Source: CAWBVG01 sp963792175
GTDB taxonomy: Bacteria > Acidobacteriota > Vicinamibacteria > Vicinamibacterales > CAVVIG01
Assembly (NCBI GenBank): GCA_963792175.1
Contig: CAWBVG010000054.1
Location: 1 to 18,702 of the forward strand
Length of the DNA stretch: 18,702 bases
Reading direction: 5' to 3'
Below the pieces are notes generated by a model. That model was given only the letters and a program-made list of their open reading frames with translations. It was not told the origin of the DNA and ran no database searches. Shown in pieces: positions 1 through 7,536 of this stretch. The stretch's first letter is position 1. Each line of letters starts with the position of its first letter. Made by a program: the position numbers and the translations under genes.

Positions 1-1194
1 AGGACGTTGTGGAACGGACCGTCGGTGCCGAGCAGGATCGCCGCGTCGCGCATGCGGTTGACGACGTCGGACGCTTCGGCGGTGGCCGGCTCGCGCGTGT
101 CGCGATCCTTCACCAGCTCGACGCCGAGGAACAGGCCCGACCCGCGCACGTCGCCGACCAGCGGGCTGTCGATCGACGAGCGCGCGCAGCCGCGCGAGCA
201 GGTGCGCGCCGACCTCGCGCGCGTGCTCCTGCAGCCGCTCTTCCTGCACGACGTCGAGCACGGCCAGCCCGACCGCGCACGACACGGTGCTGCCGCCGAA
301 CGTGCTGAAGAACTCCATGCCGTTGTCGAACGACGCGGCGATCTCCGGCGTCGTCACCACTGCGCCGAGCGGATAGCCGTTGCCGATCGGCTTGCCCAGC
401 ACGACGATGTCGGGGACGACGTGCTGCGCTTCGAAGGCGTAGAAGTGCGTGCCCATCCGGCCGTAGGCCGTCTGCACTTCGTCGGCGATGCAGACGCCGC
501 CGGCCGCGCGGACGTGGCGTAGACGGAGGCGAGATAGCCGTCCGGCAGGATGATCTGTCCGCCGACGCTCGGGCGCTCTCGGCGATGAACCCGCACGGGC
601 TCCGCGCCGCCTCGCGCGCAACTCTCGAGCGTACTTCTCGCCCGGCGCCGCGTGGGTCGTCGCGCCGTGTCGATTCTGCCGCGATAGGTGTCGGGCAGCG
701 GCAGCACGTGCACCCACGGCGGCGCCCCTTCGCCGCCCGGGCCGTTGAACTTGTACGGACTGATGTCGACGAGCGTCGTCGTGTTGCCGTGATACGCGGC
801 GTCGAGCACGATCGAGGTCGCGCCGCCGCGTGTGCGCGCGCGCGAGCCGCAGCGCCAGCTCGTTGGCCTCGCTGCCGGAGTTGACGAAGTAGCAGACGCG
901 CAGCGGCGCCGGCAGCGTCGCGGTGAGGCGCTCGGCGAAGCGCGCCAGCTGCTCGTGCAGATAGCGCGTGTTGGTGTTGAGCGCGAGCATCTGCTCGGTC
1001 GCCGGCTTCACGACGCGCGGGTGGCTGTGGCCGACGTGCGGCACGTTGTTGTAGCGCGTCGAGATAGCGGCGGCCGGTCTCGTCGAAGAGGTACTGCATC
1101 CAGCCGCGGACGATCTTCACCGGGTGGCGATAGCCGACGCTACGTTGCCGCCGATCACCCGCCGCCGCGCGGCGAGCATCTCGTCGTTGTTCAT
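1..1194 (-). CDS. Class III PLP-dependent aminotransferase, 3' end outside the window, several frame breaks
   Basis: A fold-type I, class III aminotransferase, transferring an amino group with pyridoxal phosphate. The ATG at 1194 opens MNNDEMLAARRRVIGG. After frame changes the protein continues with VKIVRGWMQYLFDETG, YNNVPHVGHSHPRVV, VCYFVNSGSEANELAL (phosphate-binding region), AYHGNTTTLVDISPYKF, VCIADEVQTAYGRMG (the Asp that binds the PLP ring, near 475-490) and VVLGKPIGNGYPLGAV (Schiff-base Lys, near 385-400), then FFSTFGGSTVSCAVGL, and it leaves the window before the stop. I see frame breaks near 1130, 1062, 828, several between 665 and 510, and one near 175. Each has conserved sequence on both sides, so indel errors are likelier than a dead gene, but the density here is the highest in the window. 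The start overlaps the stop of the kinase gene (ATGA), implying translational coupling. Related genes are often paired or fused with an APH-type kinase, as in phosphoethanolamine or phosphohydroxylysine phospho-lyase relatives. The substrate is unknown. Confidence 0.82.
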
Positions 1195-2186
1195 GCGCGC
1201 TGCTCCAGGATCGCGGCCAGCGCCGGCAACGTCCGCCGAATCGGCTCCTGGCTCACAGCAAGATACGCGTCGCCCGGCCGCTGCTGCCTGCTGCCACGCC
1301 GCGATGCACGCGCTCATGCAGAGACGCAGGCGGCCAGCGGAAACACGGCCGCCGTTCTTCGTCTCGAAGCGGATGCTCGGCCTGATAACCGCGCACAATG
1401 GCCTCGGCCGTCGCGAGCGGATCCGCGGCGTCGAGCATCGCGTAAGCGACCGCGACGGCGGGATCGGCGACCGTCCAGCTGTGCACCATGTCGCCGAAGT
1501 CGATGATGCCGACGACCGGGGGTCGGAGTGGGGATCTCGACACCAGGACGTTCCAGTCGTTCGCGTCGTGATGTACCGCGGAGCGCCGGAATGCCGGCTC
1601 GGTGTGCGCGATGGCTTCGAAGCGGCGCGCGCACCGCTCGACGATCGGCGACCGGCGGCTCCGTCACCGAAGCGCGGCAGGTGCTCGCTGGATGACGGAT
1701 CGGCCGTCGCCAGGTCCCAGTGGAAGTCGCGATGGATCGCGGGATGGTCGAAGTCCGCCAGCGCCGCGTCGAGGCGGCCGACCGCGCGACCAAGGCGTTC
1801 GAACAGCGCGGGCGTGCGCGCGCCCACTTCGGCCAGCGGGATGCCCTCGAGATAGGTGACGAGGCGCACGAGATGGGCGCCGCCCGGCGCGACGCCGATC
1901 GTGTCGCCGGCGATGGGTGGGCAGCACGCGCGGACACCACGCCACGCGCGCGCGCGACGTGCGCCATCGCGGCGTTCTGCGCCTCGAGCGTCGCGCGATC
2001 CTCGGTCGCGTTCGCGATCTTGAGCACAAGCGAAGCGGCGCCCGCCCCGAGTCCGGTGTGAATCAGGAAGTTCTGGTCGCGCTCGCTGGGAAGCGGCGAG
2101 GCACCGGCGTCGAGCCCGTACAGATGTCGCGCGAGGCGGGCGGCGTCGGCCTCGGCGAGCCGCGGCGCCTGCTGAAGAAACGACAT
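1191..2186 (-). CDS. Aminoglycoside-phosphotransferase-family small-molecule kinase, four frame breaks
   Basis: An APH/choline-kinase fold protein that probably phosphorylates a small amine or amino alcohol in the cytoplasm. The ATG at 2186 gives MSFLQQAPRLAEADAARLA, then the N-lobe (LPSERDQNFLIHTGLG, SLVLKIANATEDRATLEAQ), then LVTYLEGIPLAEVGARTP. The catalytic loop is HHDANDWN (HxDxxxxN pattern, codons near 1550-1573). It is followed by the metal-binding IIDFGDMVHSW near 1485-1515 and the C-terminal PALAAILEQRA ending at TGA 1191-1193. Frame breaks lie near 1920, 1660, 1370 and 1260. They cancel, so start and stop are in the same frame and the full length would be about 331 aa, normal for the family. 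The stop overlaps the ATG of the aminotransferase, so the two form one operon. A kinase and a class III aminotransferase side by side suggests sequential action on one amine, as with O-phosphoamine lyases. That pairing is inference. It is not evidence of aminoglycoside resistance. Confidence 0.78.
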
Positions 2187-2196
2187 CTCCGGCTGG

Positions 2197-2205
2197 GTAT
2201 CATAC
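2197..2205. promoter_or_regulatory. Shared -10-like palindrome between divergent start codons
   Basis: The kinase gene (start 2186, minus) and the hydrolase gene (start 2210, plus) diverge with only 23 bp between them. That gap holds GTAT-C-ATAC, a perfect 4-bp inverted repeat around one base. Read on plus it gives TATCAT ending 6 nt before the hydrolase ATG. Read on minus it gives TATGAT ending 12 nt before the kinase ATG. Neither gene has a good Shine-Dalgarno sequence, so both transcripts may be leaderless or nearly so. I see no convincing -35 element on either side, which keeps confidence low. Confidence 0.3.
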
Positions 2206-2209
2206 TGCG

Positions 2210-3456
2210 ATGAGAAAACTATCCCGGCGCGAGCTCGGTCAGATGGCGGCGGCGGTGACGGTCGCGGGCGCTCCCGCTCGATGCGCAGCCGCGACGCCGC
2301 GAGGACGGGCCCTGGCTCCGATCAAGGGCAGACGCGACAGTCCCGTCCAGCTACATCGGTCCGCTGACCGGCGTCACCAGCGGCCTCGACGGCCGCCGGT
2401 TCGATCCGGTGGCGTACACCCGCGACCGCTACGCCGCCGCGCCGCGCCGCCTGCGCTTTCAGGCGCGCACGCGTGCGCAAGCCGAGGAGTGGCAGAAAAC
2501 ACTTCGAGCGAAGGTCACCGAGCTCGTCGGGCTTTCCGTCGGACCTGTCACGCCGAAGCGGCGGCGGCGCGGAGGTGGCGCGCCAGGCTCTCAGTCCGGT
2601 GACGCTCGAGACGCGCGCGTTCCCGGCATACACGCGCGAGAAGATCGTGTTCGACAGCCGGCCCGGCGTCAGCGTGCTCGCGTACCTCCTGCTCCCGCAG
2701 AAGGCGTCCGCGCCGGCGGCGACGGTGATCTGCGTGCCCGGCCACGGCCGCGGCGTGGACGACATCGTCGGCATCGACGAACAGGGGCGCGAGCGGACCG
2801 ACAAGGCCGGCTATCAGCACGACTTCGCCATCCAGGTGGCGGAGGCCGGTATGGCGGCCGTCGCGATCGAGCCGATGGCGTTTGGCTGCCGGCGCGATCC
2901 GATCAACGCGCGCCAGGGCCTCTCGAGAAAAGCGTGCGAGCCGGCGGCCGGCGGCGCGCTGCTGCTCGGCGAGACGATGGTCGGGTGGCGCGTGTGGGAC
3001 GTGATGCGAACGCTCGACTACATCGCGACCCGCCGCGAGCTCGACGCCGACCGCGTCGGCTGCATGGGCATCTCGGGCGGCGGCACGGCGACGCTGTTCT
3101 CGGCGGCGCTCGAGCCGCGCATCCGCGCCGCAATGGTCAGCGGCTACCTGAACACGTTCCGCGACAGCGTCGGCAGCCTCGCGCACTGCATCGACAACTA
3201 CGTGCCGGGCATTCTGAACTGGGCCGAGATGCACGACGTCGCCGGGCTGATCGCGCCGCGCCCGCTGTTCGTCGAGTCGGGAGAGAAGGACAACATCTTC
3301 CCGATCGCCGCGAGCGTCGAGAGCTTCAAGCAGGTGCGCGAGATCTACGGCGTGTTTCAGGCCACCGATCGGATCGAACAGGAAGTGTTTCCGGGCGAGC
3401 ATTCGTTCTGGGGAAAACGCGGCATCCCGTTTATGGCGCGCCACTCTGAAGTGTGA
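2210..3456 (+). CDS. Tat-exported alpha/beta hydrolase (acetyl-xylan-esterase/dienelactone-hydrolase-like), two frame breaks
   Basis: A secreted serine hydrolase, probably an esterase. The N-terminus MRKLSRRELGQMAAAVTVAG is a twin-arginine-type signal. The chain then continues in another frame (break near 2310-2345) with SSYIGPLTGVTSGLDG and FDPVAYTRDRYAAAPRR, and in a third frame (break near 2540) with TLETRAFPAYTREKIVFDS to the end. The catalytic triad is visible in the clean part: nucleophile Ser in GISGGG (codon 3073-3075), acid Asp in SGEKDNIF (3289-3291) and base His in GEHSFWG (3400-3402). Full length would be about 415 aa, fitting export plus an N-terminal cap before the hydrolase fold. 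The stop at 3454-3456 lies inside a GAAG-rich repeat shared with the intergenic region. The clear triad suggests an active enzyme and makes the two N-terminal breaks look like sequence errors. The substrate is not predictable. Confidence 0.8.
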
Positions 3457-3546
3457 AGTCGGAAGCTTGAAGTCTGAAGCTTGTGACGCGCAGACTTCGC
3501 ACTTCGCTGCCCACTTCAGGACTTCCCGACTCAGACTGTCAGACTT
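3449..3546. repeat. GAAGTC/GACTTC microrepeat with inverted halves between convergent genes
   Basis: About 100 bp. The left half carries repeated GAAGTnTGAAGTC-type units on the plus strand (GAAGTGTGAAGTC, GGAAGCTTGAAGTCTGAAGC). The right half carries the complement (CAGACTTCGCACTTCG, CCACTTCAGGACTTCC, GTCAGACTTC). The halves can pair into a long imperfect hairpin. It starts inside the last codons of the hydrolase and ends at the stop codon of the convergent gene at 3547. A bidirectional transcription barrier is the simplest role, although there is no poly-T tail. The same words repeated in both orientations suggest slippage or amplification of a short unit. Confidence 0.65.
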
Positions 3547-4022
3547 CTACATCGTGCAGGTGTCCGCGAGGTGCTTGATCGATGTGACGCGCAGCTGCGG
3601 CATCGCGTTATCGGTCTTCGTCTTTTCCTTGACCGTCATGTCCTTCTCGCCTTCGCGCTCGATCTTCGTCTTCGTTTCCGTCTTCGTGTCGCCGGAAATG
3701 AGGACGCCGGTGACTTCGACCTTGTGCCCGACCATCTTCTGGAACTCGACTCGTTCGCCGGGAACCAGCGCGTAGGTCGTGGTCGTGGTCTTCGTGATTC
3801 GCCGGCCGTGCCGGTCGCTTCGGTCTTCGTCGTCTGGCCGACCGGGACGACCTTGTCGAGAACGTAGCTGCTGTTCTGGGTGCCCGTCTGCAGGCAGCCT
3901 GTGAAGTTGACCGGCTTGACGTTGTCGCCGGTGATTTTCGTTGTCGACTTGACCTCTTGGGCGTGCATCGCTGCTGCAAAGGCCACAGTCAGCGCAACCG
4001 TAACGCTCGAGACAAACCTCAT
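3547..4022 (-). CDS. Small secreted protein of unknown function, one frame break
   Basis: I do not recognise a characterised family. The ATG at 4022 is preceded by AGGAGG at good spacing and opens MRFVSSVTVALTVAFAAAMHAQ, a Sec signal peptide with a plausible cut after HAQ. A longer reading from 4091 has no such support. The mature part contains NFTGCLQTGTQNSSYVLD, a Cys-containing block that recurs in small exported acidobacterial proteins. The frame breaks near 3800; the second part reads ITKTTTTTYALVPGERVEF, then MVGHKVEVTGVLI, a charged KTETKTKIEREGEKDMTV segment and the end CTM. The whole protein would be about 158 aa, probably all-beta and periplasmic or extracytoplasmic. It lies 75 bp downstream of the RodZ-like gene on the same strand and may share its transcript. 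Confidence 0.7.
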
Positions 4023-4097
4023 GTGTCTCTTCCTCCTTCGAAAAACGTGACAGCGATTAGCATGCATGGCGGCGGCCAGAGCCGACGCCAACGCTGA

Positions 4098-4889
4098 TTA
4101 CTGGGGTTTTTCGACGAGGACTGACTTGTAGTTCTGCCGATCGAATGTCAGGTTCACTGCGGTGTGGGCGGTACCCAATACTCGGCCGGGAATACCGTTG
4201 AGCGTGAAGCTGAACGAGGCCGGATCGCCAATCCGCAGCGCCGCGCGATCGTTCACGTCGAACTGCACACGTTCGCCCGTCGTCAATAGTCGAGCGACCG
4301 CCGGCTTGCCGTCGATAGTGGCCGCAACCCAGCAGTCGCCCTTCGTCTCAATCGCCAGCTTCAACGGTCCAGCCGGTGGCGTGTCGACTGTTCCCGTTGT
4401 CGGGGTCGGAGCCGGTGCAGACGCCGCGGCCGCAGCCGCATCGGTGGCCGGGGGAGTCGCGACAGCTGCGGGAGTCGCGACAATGGGCGGCGCAGGGGTG
4501 CCACTCCTCGTTCTCGCGTACCCGAAGTAGGCCGCGCCGATGAGGAGGACGATGGCCAGTCCCACGAACCGACGGCGGTCTTGAGTCCCATCGGCCGTGA
4601 GCGAATAGACAGGAACTCGATGCGCCACCTTTTCAGGAGACGGCAATTCCACGATGGGCTGTTCGAATTCCGCCCGGTACTTTGTGACGATTTTTTCGGG
4701 GTCGAGATGCACTTCCTGTGCGAAGGCACGCAGGTAGCCTCGCGCGAACAGGCCGCCGGGCACACGATCGAACCGGTTTTCCTCGATCGCTCGCAGGATG
4801 CTCTGATTGATCTTCGTACGGTTGGAGATGTCGCTCAGCGAGAGCTTGCGAGCGGTTCTTGCCTGCCGCAGTTCGCCACCGACATCCAT
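4098..4889 (-). CDS. RodZ-like protein: HTH domain, membrane anchor, DUF4115-type C-terminal domain
   Basis: 263 aa, frame intact. Residues about 1-70 form a Cro/RodZ-type helix-turn-helix: MDVGGELRQARTARKLSLSD followed by ISNRTKINQSILRAIEENRF and PGGLFARGYLRAFAQ, the RodZ signature. A basic stretch (DRRRF) leads into a single membrane helix, VGLAIVLLIGAAYFGYA (about 108-125). A long Pro/Ala/Thr linker follows, then a beta-rich periplasmic domain (LKLAIETKGDCWVAATIDGK, RVQFDVNDRAALRIGDPAS, FTLNGIPGRVLGTAHTAVNL) matching the DUF4115 type. RodZ couples MreB to the cell-wall machinery in rods; acidobacterial copies are often only RodZ-like, so I give no symbol. It follows the sugar dehydrogenase across a 128-bp gap holding a G-rich repeat, so shared transcription is uncertain. 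The ATG at 4889 has no clear ribosome site. Confidence 0.85.
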   Translation of the reverse strand: MDVGGELRQARTARKLSLSDISNRTKINQSILRAIEENRFDRVPGGLFARGYLRAFAQEVHLDPEKIVTKYRAEFEQPIVELPSPEKVAHRVPVYSLTADGTQDRRRFVGLAIVLLIGAAYFGYARTRSGTPAPPIVATPAAVATPPATDAAAAAASAPAPTPTTGTVDTPPAGPLKLAIETKGDCWVAATIDGKPAVARLLTTGERVQFDVNDRAALRIGDPASFSFTLNGIPGRVLGTAHTAVNLTFDRQNYKSVLVEKPQ

Positions 4890-4953
4890 CGCATGGATGG
4901 AGATGCAAGCGTCGAACCGGGGCAGGCGCGGGTCTGGGTATTTGGCTAGCTGA

Positions 4954-5006
4954 GGGAATTCCCAGCCCCGAGCCCAGCCCGAGTCTAGCCCCTAGCCCCT
5001 AGCCCC
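4954..5006. repeat. C-tract microrepeat (CTAGCCC units); G-quadruplex potential on the minus strand
   Basis: Between the sugar dehydrogenase stop (5018) and the RodZ-like start (4889), both minus. GGGAATTCCC (4954-4963, a perfect palindrome) is followed by CCCAGCCCC, AGCCCAGCCC and three CTAGCCC-type units up to 5006. On the minus strand, which is the mRNA sense of both flanking genes, this reads GGGG-CTA-GGGG-CTA-GGGG followed by further GGG runs with short loops. That meets the usual G-quadruplex pattern. It sits in the 3' untranslated part of the dehydrogenase message and could attenuate or end transcription before the RodZ-like gene. Confidence 0.6.
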
Positions 5007-5017
5007 GACGTGTATTC

Positions 5018-6617
5018 TCAAAAACCGATCGCTTCGACGACCGCCCGGATGATCCCGTCGCCCTTGCTGTAGAGATAGAGCTCGCCGTCGGCGTCGATCG
5101 AGAACCGCACATCGGCGCGGCCCTGCTTGATGAGATCGGCCCGCCCCGGCAGGCGGGGACTCGTGCCGCCGCGCTCGTGATACGCCGCTTCGACAATCGG
5201 GAACATGGAGTCGTAGAACTTCTTGTTCCAGAGCAGCCTGACCTCGTGAATCGTCGCCAGCGTCCCCGGCTTGCCGTCGTCCGCGGCCAGCATGTCGGCG
5301 TAGTTGGCGTACCAGATGCGCCCGGTCGTCAGGTCGGTGAAGATGTACTTCCCCCGCAGCGCCGGAATCTTCTTGCCGTTGTAGACGAACCCGCTGCCGA
5401 TCGAATCCCCGCCGTTGGCTCCGTGGCCGTACTGGATGACGGGATAAATCGGCGTCACCAGCGTATCGGTCGCCTGCTCGCCGACGCGGACCGGAATCTT
5501 GTCGACCGGCGGCAACGGACCGGTCGTGTTATCCGGCTTCAGCAGCTCCGTACCCTCGCGCTCGCCGTATCCGTGATTGCCGCCCTTGTGAACGACGTAG
5601 ACCGTCTCCCAGGTGTGAAGGCCGACGGAGTTCGCGATCAGGCGATTGTTGGCGGGATTCGACGGATCGACCGCCCAGTTCAGACGGTGCGGATTGCGGA
5701 AGCCATACGCCCAGATTTCCTTGCGCGCGCCCGGCGTCGCCACGAACGGGTTGTCGTTGGGAATGCGGTAGCGGCCGTTCTCGCTGACCGTGCTGGTGTC
5801 CGTGTGCTCGGCGAGATCGGGAATGATGCGAAGGATTTTGCCTTCGAGATTGTCCAGCCGCTGCGGGTTCGCCCGGATGGCGACGTTCGTCGATTCGCCG
5901 GACGCGCCGTCGCCGCATTCGATATACAGGACACGCCAGTCCGGATCGCCGCGGCGAGCGGTCGGATTGAAAATGAGATCGCCGAGTGGATGACTGGTCG
6001 TGTTCAGCTGCACCCGCAGCAGCTCGCGCGCCGTGCCCTCGAACGTCGCGTTCGACGGATTGGAATCGGTCCACTCGACCAGCACGCCCTCGTCCTGCAG
6101 CGGGCCCGGCGTCTTGACCGCGGCCGTGGTCGTGTAGCCCGACACATTCAGCGCGGGAAAGTGCGCGTTGTCCGGAAGGTTGGAACCGGGCAGCTTCGGA
6201 TCCTCGATGTGCGTCGTATAGAACTTGCCGTTCCGCGGGTAGTCGGGATCCAGATAAAAGCCGTTCAGGCCGTTGCCGTAGCCGCTCTTCACCATCAACC
6301 GGTGAAAGAGGCCGGTCTTGCCCTCGGTGCCGTTGAAATCGAGATAGACGACGAACTTCCTGGTCGCCTTGTCGAAGATGTACAACGGCCCGTTCAGATC
6401 GCTGATGAACAGGCGGCGCGCGCCGCCGGCCTCTTCACGCAAGGTGTTCACCCGGGACAACAGCACGTCGTTCGATCCCTTGCCGCCGACCGATCCGGTG
6501 ATCGGCGTGACGACGAAGTCCTTGATCTCGAGCGCCACCTGCGCGGACACGTCAGCGATCCCGATCCCGGAAAGCGCAAGAGCGATGCACACGGCAAGGA
6601 TGCGCAGTCGACGTCAT
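5018..6617 (-). CDS. Secreted PQQ-dependent sugar-dehydrogenase-like beta-propeller (glucose/sorbosone dehydrogenase family)
   Basis: A six-bladed propeller of the soluble glucose/sorbosone dehydrogenase superfamily, exported to the periplasm. Visible family blocks: GLNGFYLDPDYPRNGKFYTT, HPLGDLIFNPTARRGDPDWR, NLEGKILRIIPD, the strongly conserved YGFRNPHRLNWAVDPSN, GGNHGYGEREGTELL, PVIQYGHGANGGDSIGSGFV and a closing YLYSKGDGIIRAVV. From a GTG at 6592 the protein has 524 aa but starts mid-signal (CIALALSGIGIADVSAQ) without a ribosome site. An ATG at 6617 has AGAGGA 4 nt upstream and, with one small frame correction just after it, would add RRLRILAV and make a complete Sec signal. I therefore take 6617 as the probable start, with an indel near 6611-6614. 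It begins 10 bp after the DUF6282-type gene. PQQ use is inferred from the family; many members have no known substrate. Confidence 0.85.
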
Positions 6618-6627
6618 GATGTCCTCT

Positions 6628-7527
6628 CTATTGAAGTCCCAGCAGCGTCGCGGGATTCTGTTTCGTCATGCGCGTGAGCTCCACGTCCGTGAAGCGGCGT
6701 TCCCGCAGCGCGGCGACGAACTCCGCGAAGCCGTCGGCGGGGAGTGGATTGCCCTTCTGCCCGAGATCGCTCGACAGAATGCAGAACGCCGGTCCGACGG
6801 TTCGGATGGCATCCGCATAGCGCTGCACTGTCGCCGGCGCGTCGGGCAGGCGCATCGATCCGCCGACGAACTCGATGAACGCGCCGAGCGAGGTGGCCTC
6901 CTGCATTTGCGGCACCGTCATCAGAATGGGTGCGTTCATGGCATGCGTGACGACCATCTGGCGCACACCCTGCCGCTTGCCCTCACGGAGCAGCATCAGC
7001 CCTTCGACCGATGAGACATGGCCGGTCGCCAGCACGAGGCCATGTTTCGCGATGACCTCAATCACGGCCTTCGTCGCCGGCAGCAGCTCGCCGTCTTTCG
7101 AGACGCTGACGAACGGGCGGATCTGCTTCGAATAGCGGACCTGATTCTCCGCATCGAAGGTCGACATCCACACCAGGCGTCCATACGACCCGGACACCTG
7201 GGTCATGTGCTCGACCGCCGCTGGATTCATGCCGCCAACCGACAGATTCAGGTCGATGCCGCCGAAGACCTCGACGCCCGGTACCTGCTTGCGGACCATG
7301 TAGGCGAGCCCGGCGGTCGGGTCGTAGTGATTCTTGAGGACGATCGCGCGCATGCCGTGCGCGCGCGCCATCACGGCCGCATCCACTCCATCGACCGACC
7401 GCTCGACGTTGTCGGGCGCAGTGTGCACATGAATGTCGATCGCGCCCGTGAGCAACCGCGGATCATCCGCGCTCGCCACCGCGATCGTGCCCACCGCCGC
7501 CAGCGCCGCACAGACCAACGTCCGCAT
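6628..7527 (-). CDS. Exported DUF6282-type metal-dependent hydrolase (amidohydrolase fold)
   Basis: About 299 aa, intact. MRTLVCAALAAVGTIAVASA is a Sec signal. The mature part is a TIM-barrel metallohydrolase: the first metal motif HxH is in AIDIHVHTAPD (His33, His35), followed by IVLKNHYDPT, ATGHVSS, VTHAMNAPI and ILSSDLGQ, which supply the remaining His and Asp ligands in the expected order. The overall sequence resembles the DUF6282 amidohydrolase-related family, which has no proven substrate to my knowledge. A GTG lies immediately before the ATG at 7527; I chose the ATG. It starts 9 bp after the PQQ dehydrogenase stop and ends 10 bp before the sugar dehydrogenase start, so it is the middle gene of an operon of exported redox enzymes. 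It may hydrolyse a lactone, ester or amide produced by them; that is inference only. Confidence 0.82.
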   Translation of the reverse strand: MRTLVCAALAAVGTIAVASADDPRLLTGAIDIHVHTAPDNVERSVDGVDAAVMARAHGMRAIVLKNHYDPTAGLAYMVRKQVPGVEVFGGIDLNLSVGGMNPAAVEHMTQVSGSYGRLVWMSTFDAENQVRYSKQIRPFVSVSKDGELLPATKAVIEVIAKHGLVLATGHVSSVEGLMLLREGKRQGVRQMVVTHAMNAPILMTVPQMQEATSLGAFIEFVGGSMRLPDAPATVQRYADAIRTVGPAFCILSSDLGQKGNPLPADGFAEFVAALRERRFTDVELTRMTKQNPATLLGLQ

Positions 7528-7536
7528 CACGCGTCG

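Noticed and set aside
1191..2186. An antibiotic-resistance aminoglycoside phosphotransferase.
   Set aside because: Only the general APH fold motifs are present, and the overlap with a class III aminotransferase points to amine metabolism.
3449..3546. An insertion-sequence end or attachment site.
   Set aside because: The repeats are short words in both orientations with no transposase or integrase gene and no target-site duplication visible.
4098..4889. A phage Cro/CI-type repressor, from the helix-turn-helix alone.
   Set aside because: The HTH is followed by a membrane helix, a Pro/Ala/Thr linker and a DUF4115-like domain, which is the RodZ plan; there are no phage genes nearby.
5177..6619. 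A 480-codon open frame on the plus strand.
   Set aside because: It is antisense to the sugar dehydrogenase-like gene and carries no recognisable domain.
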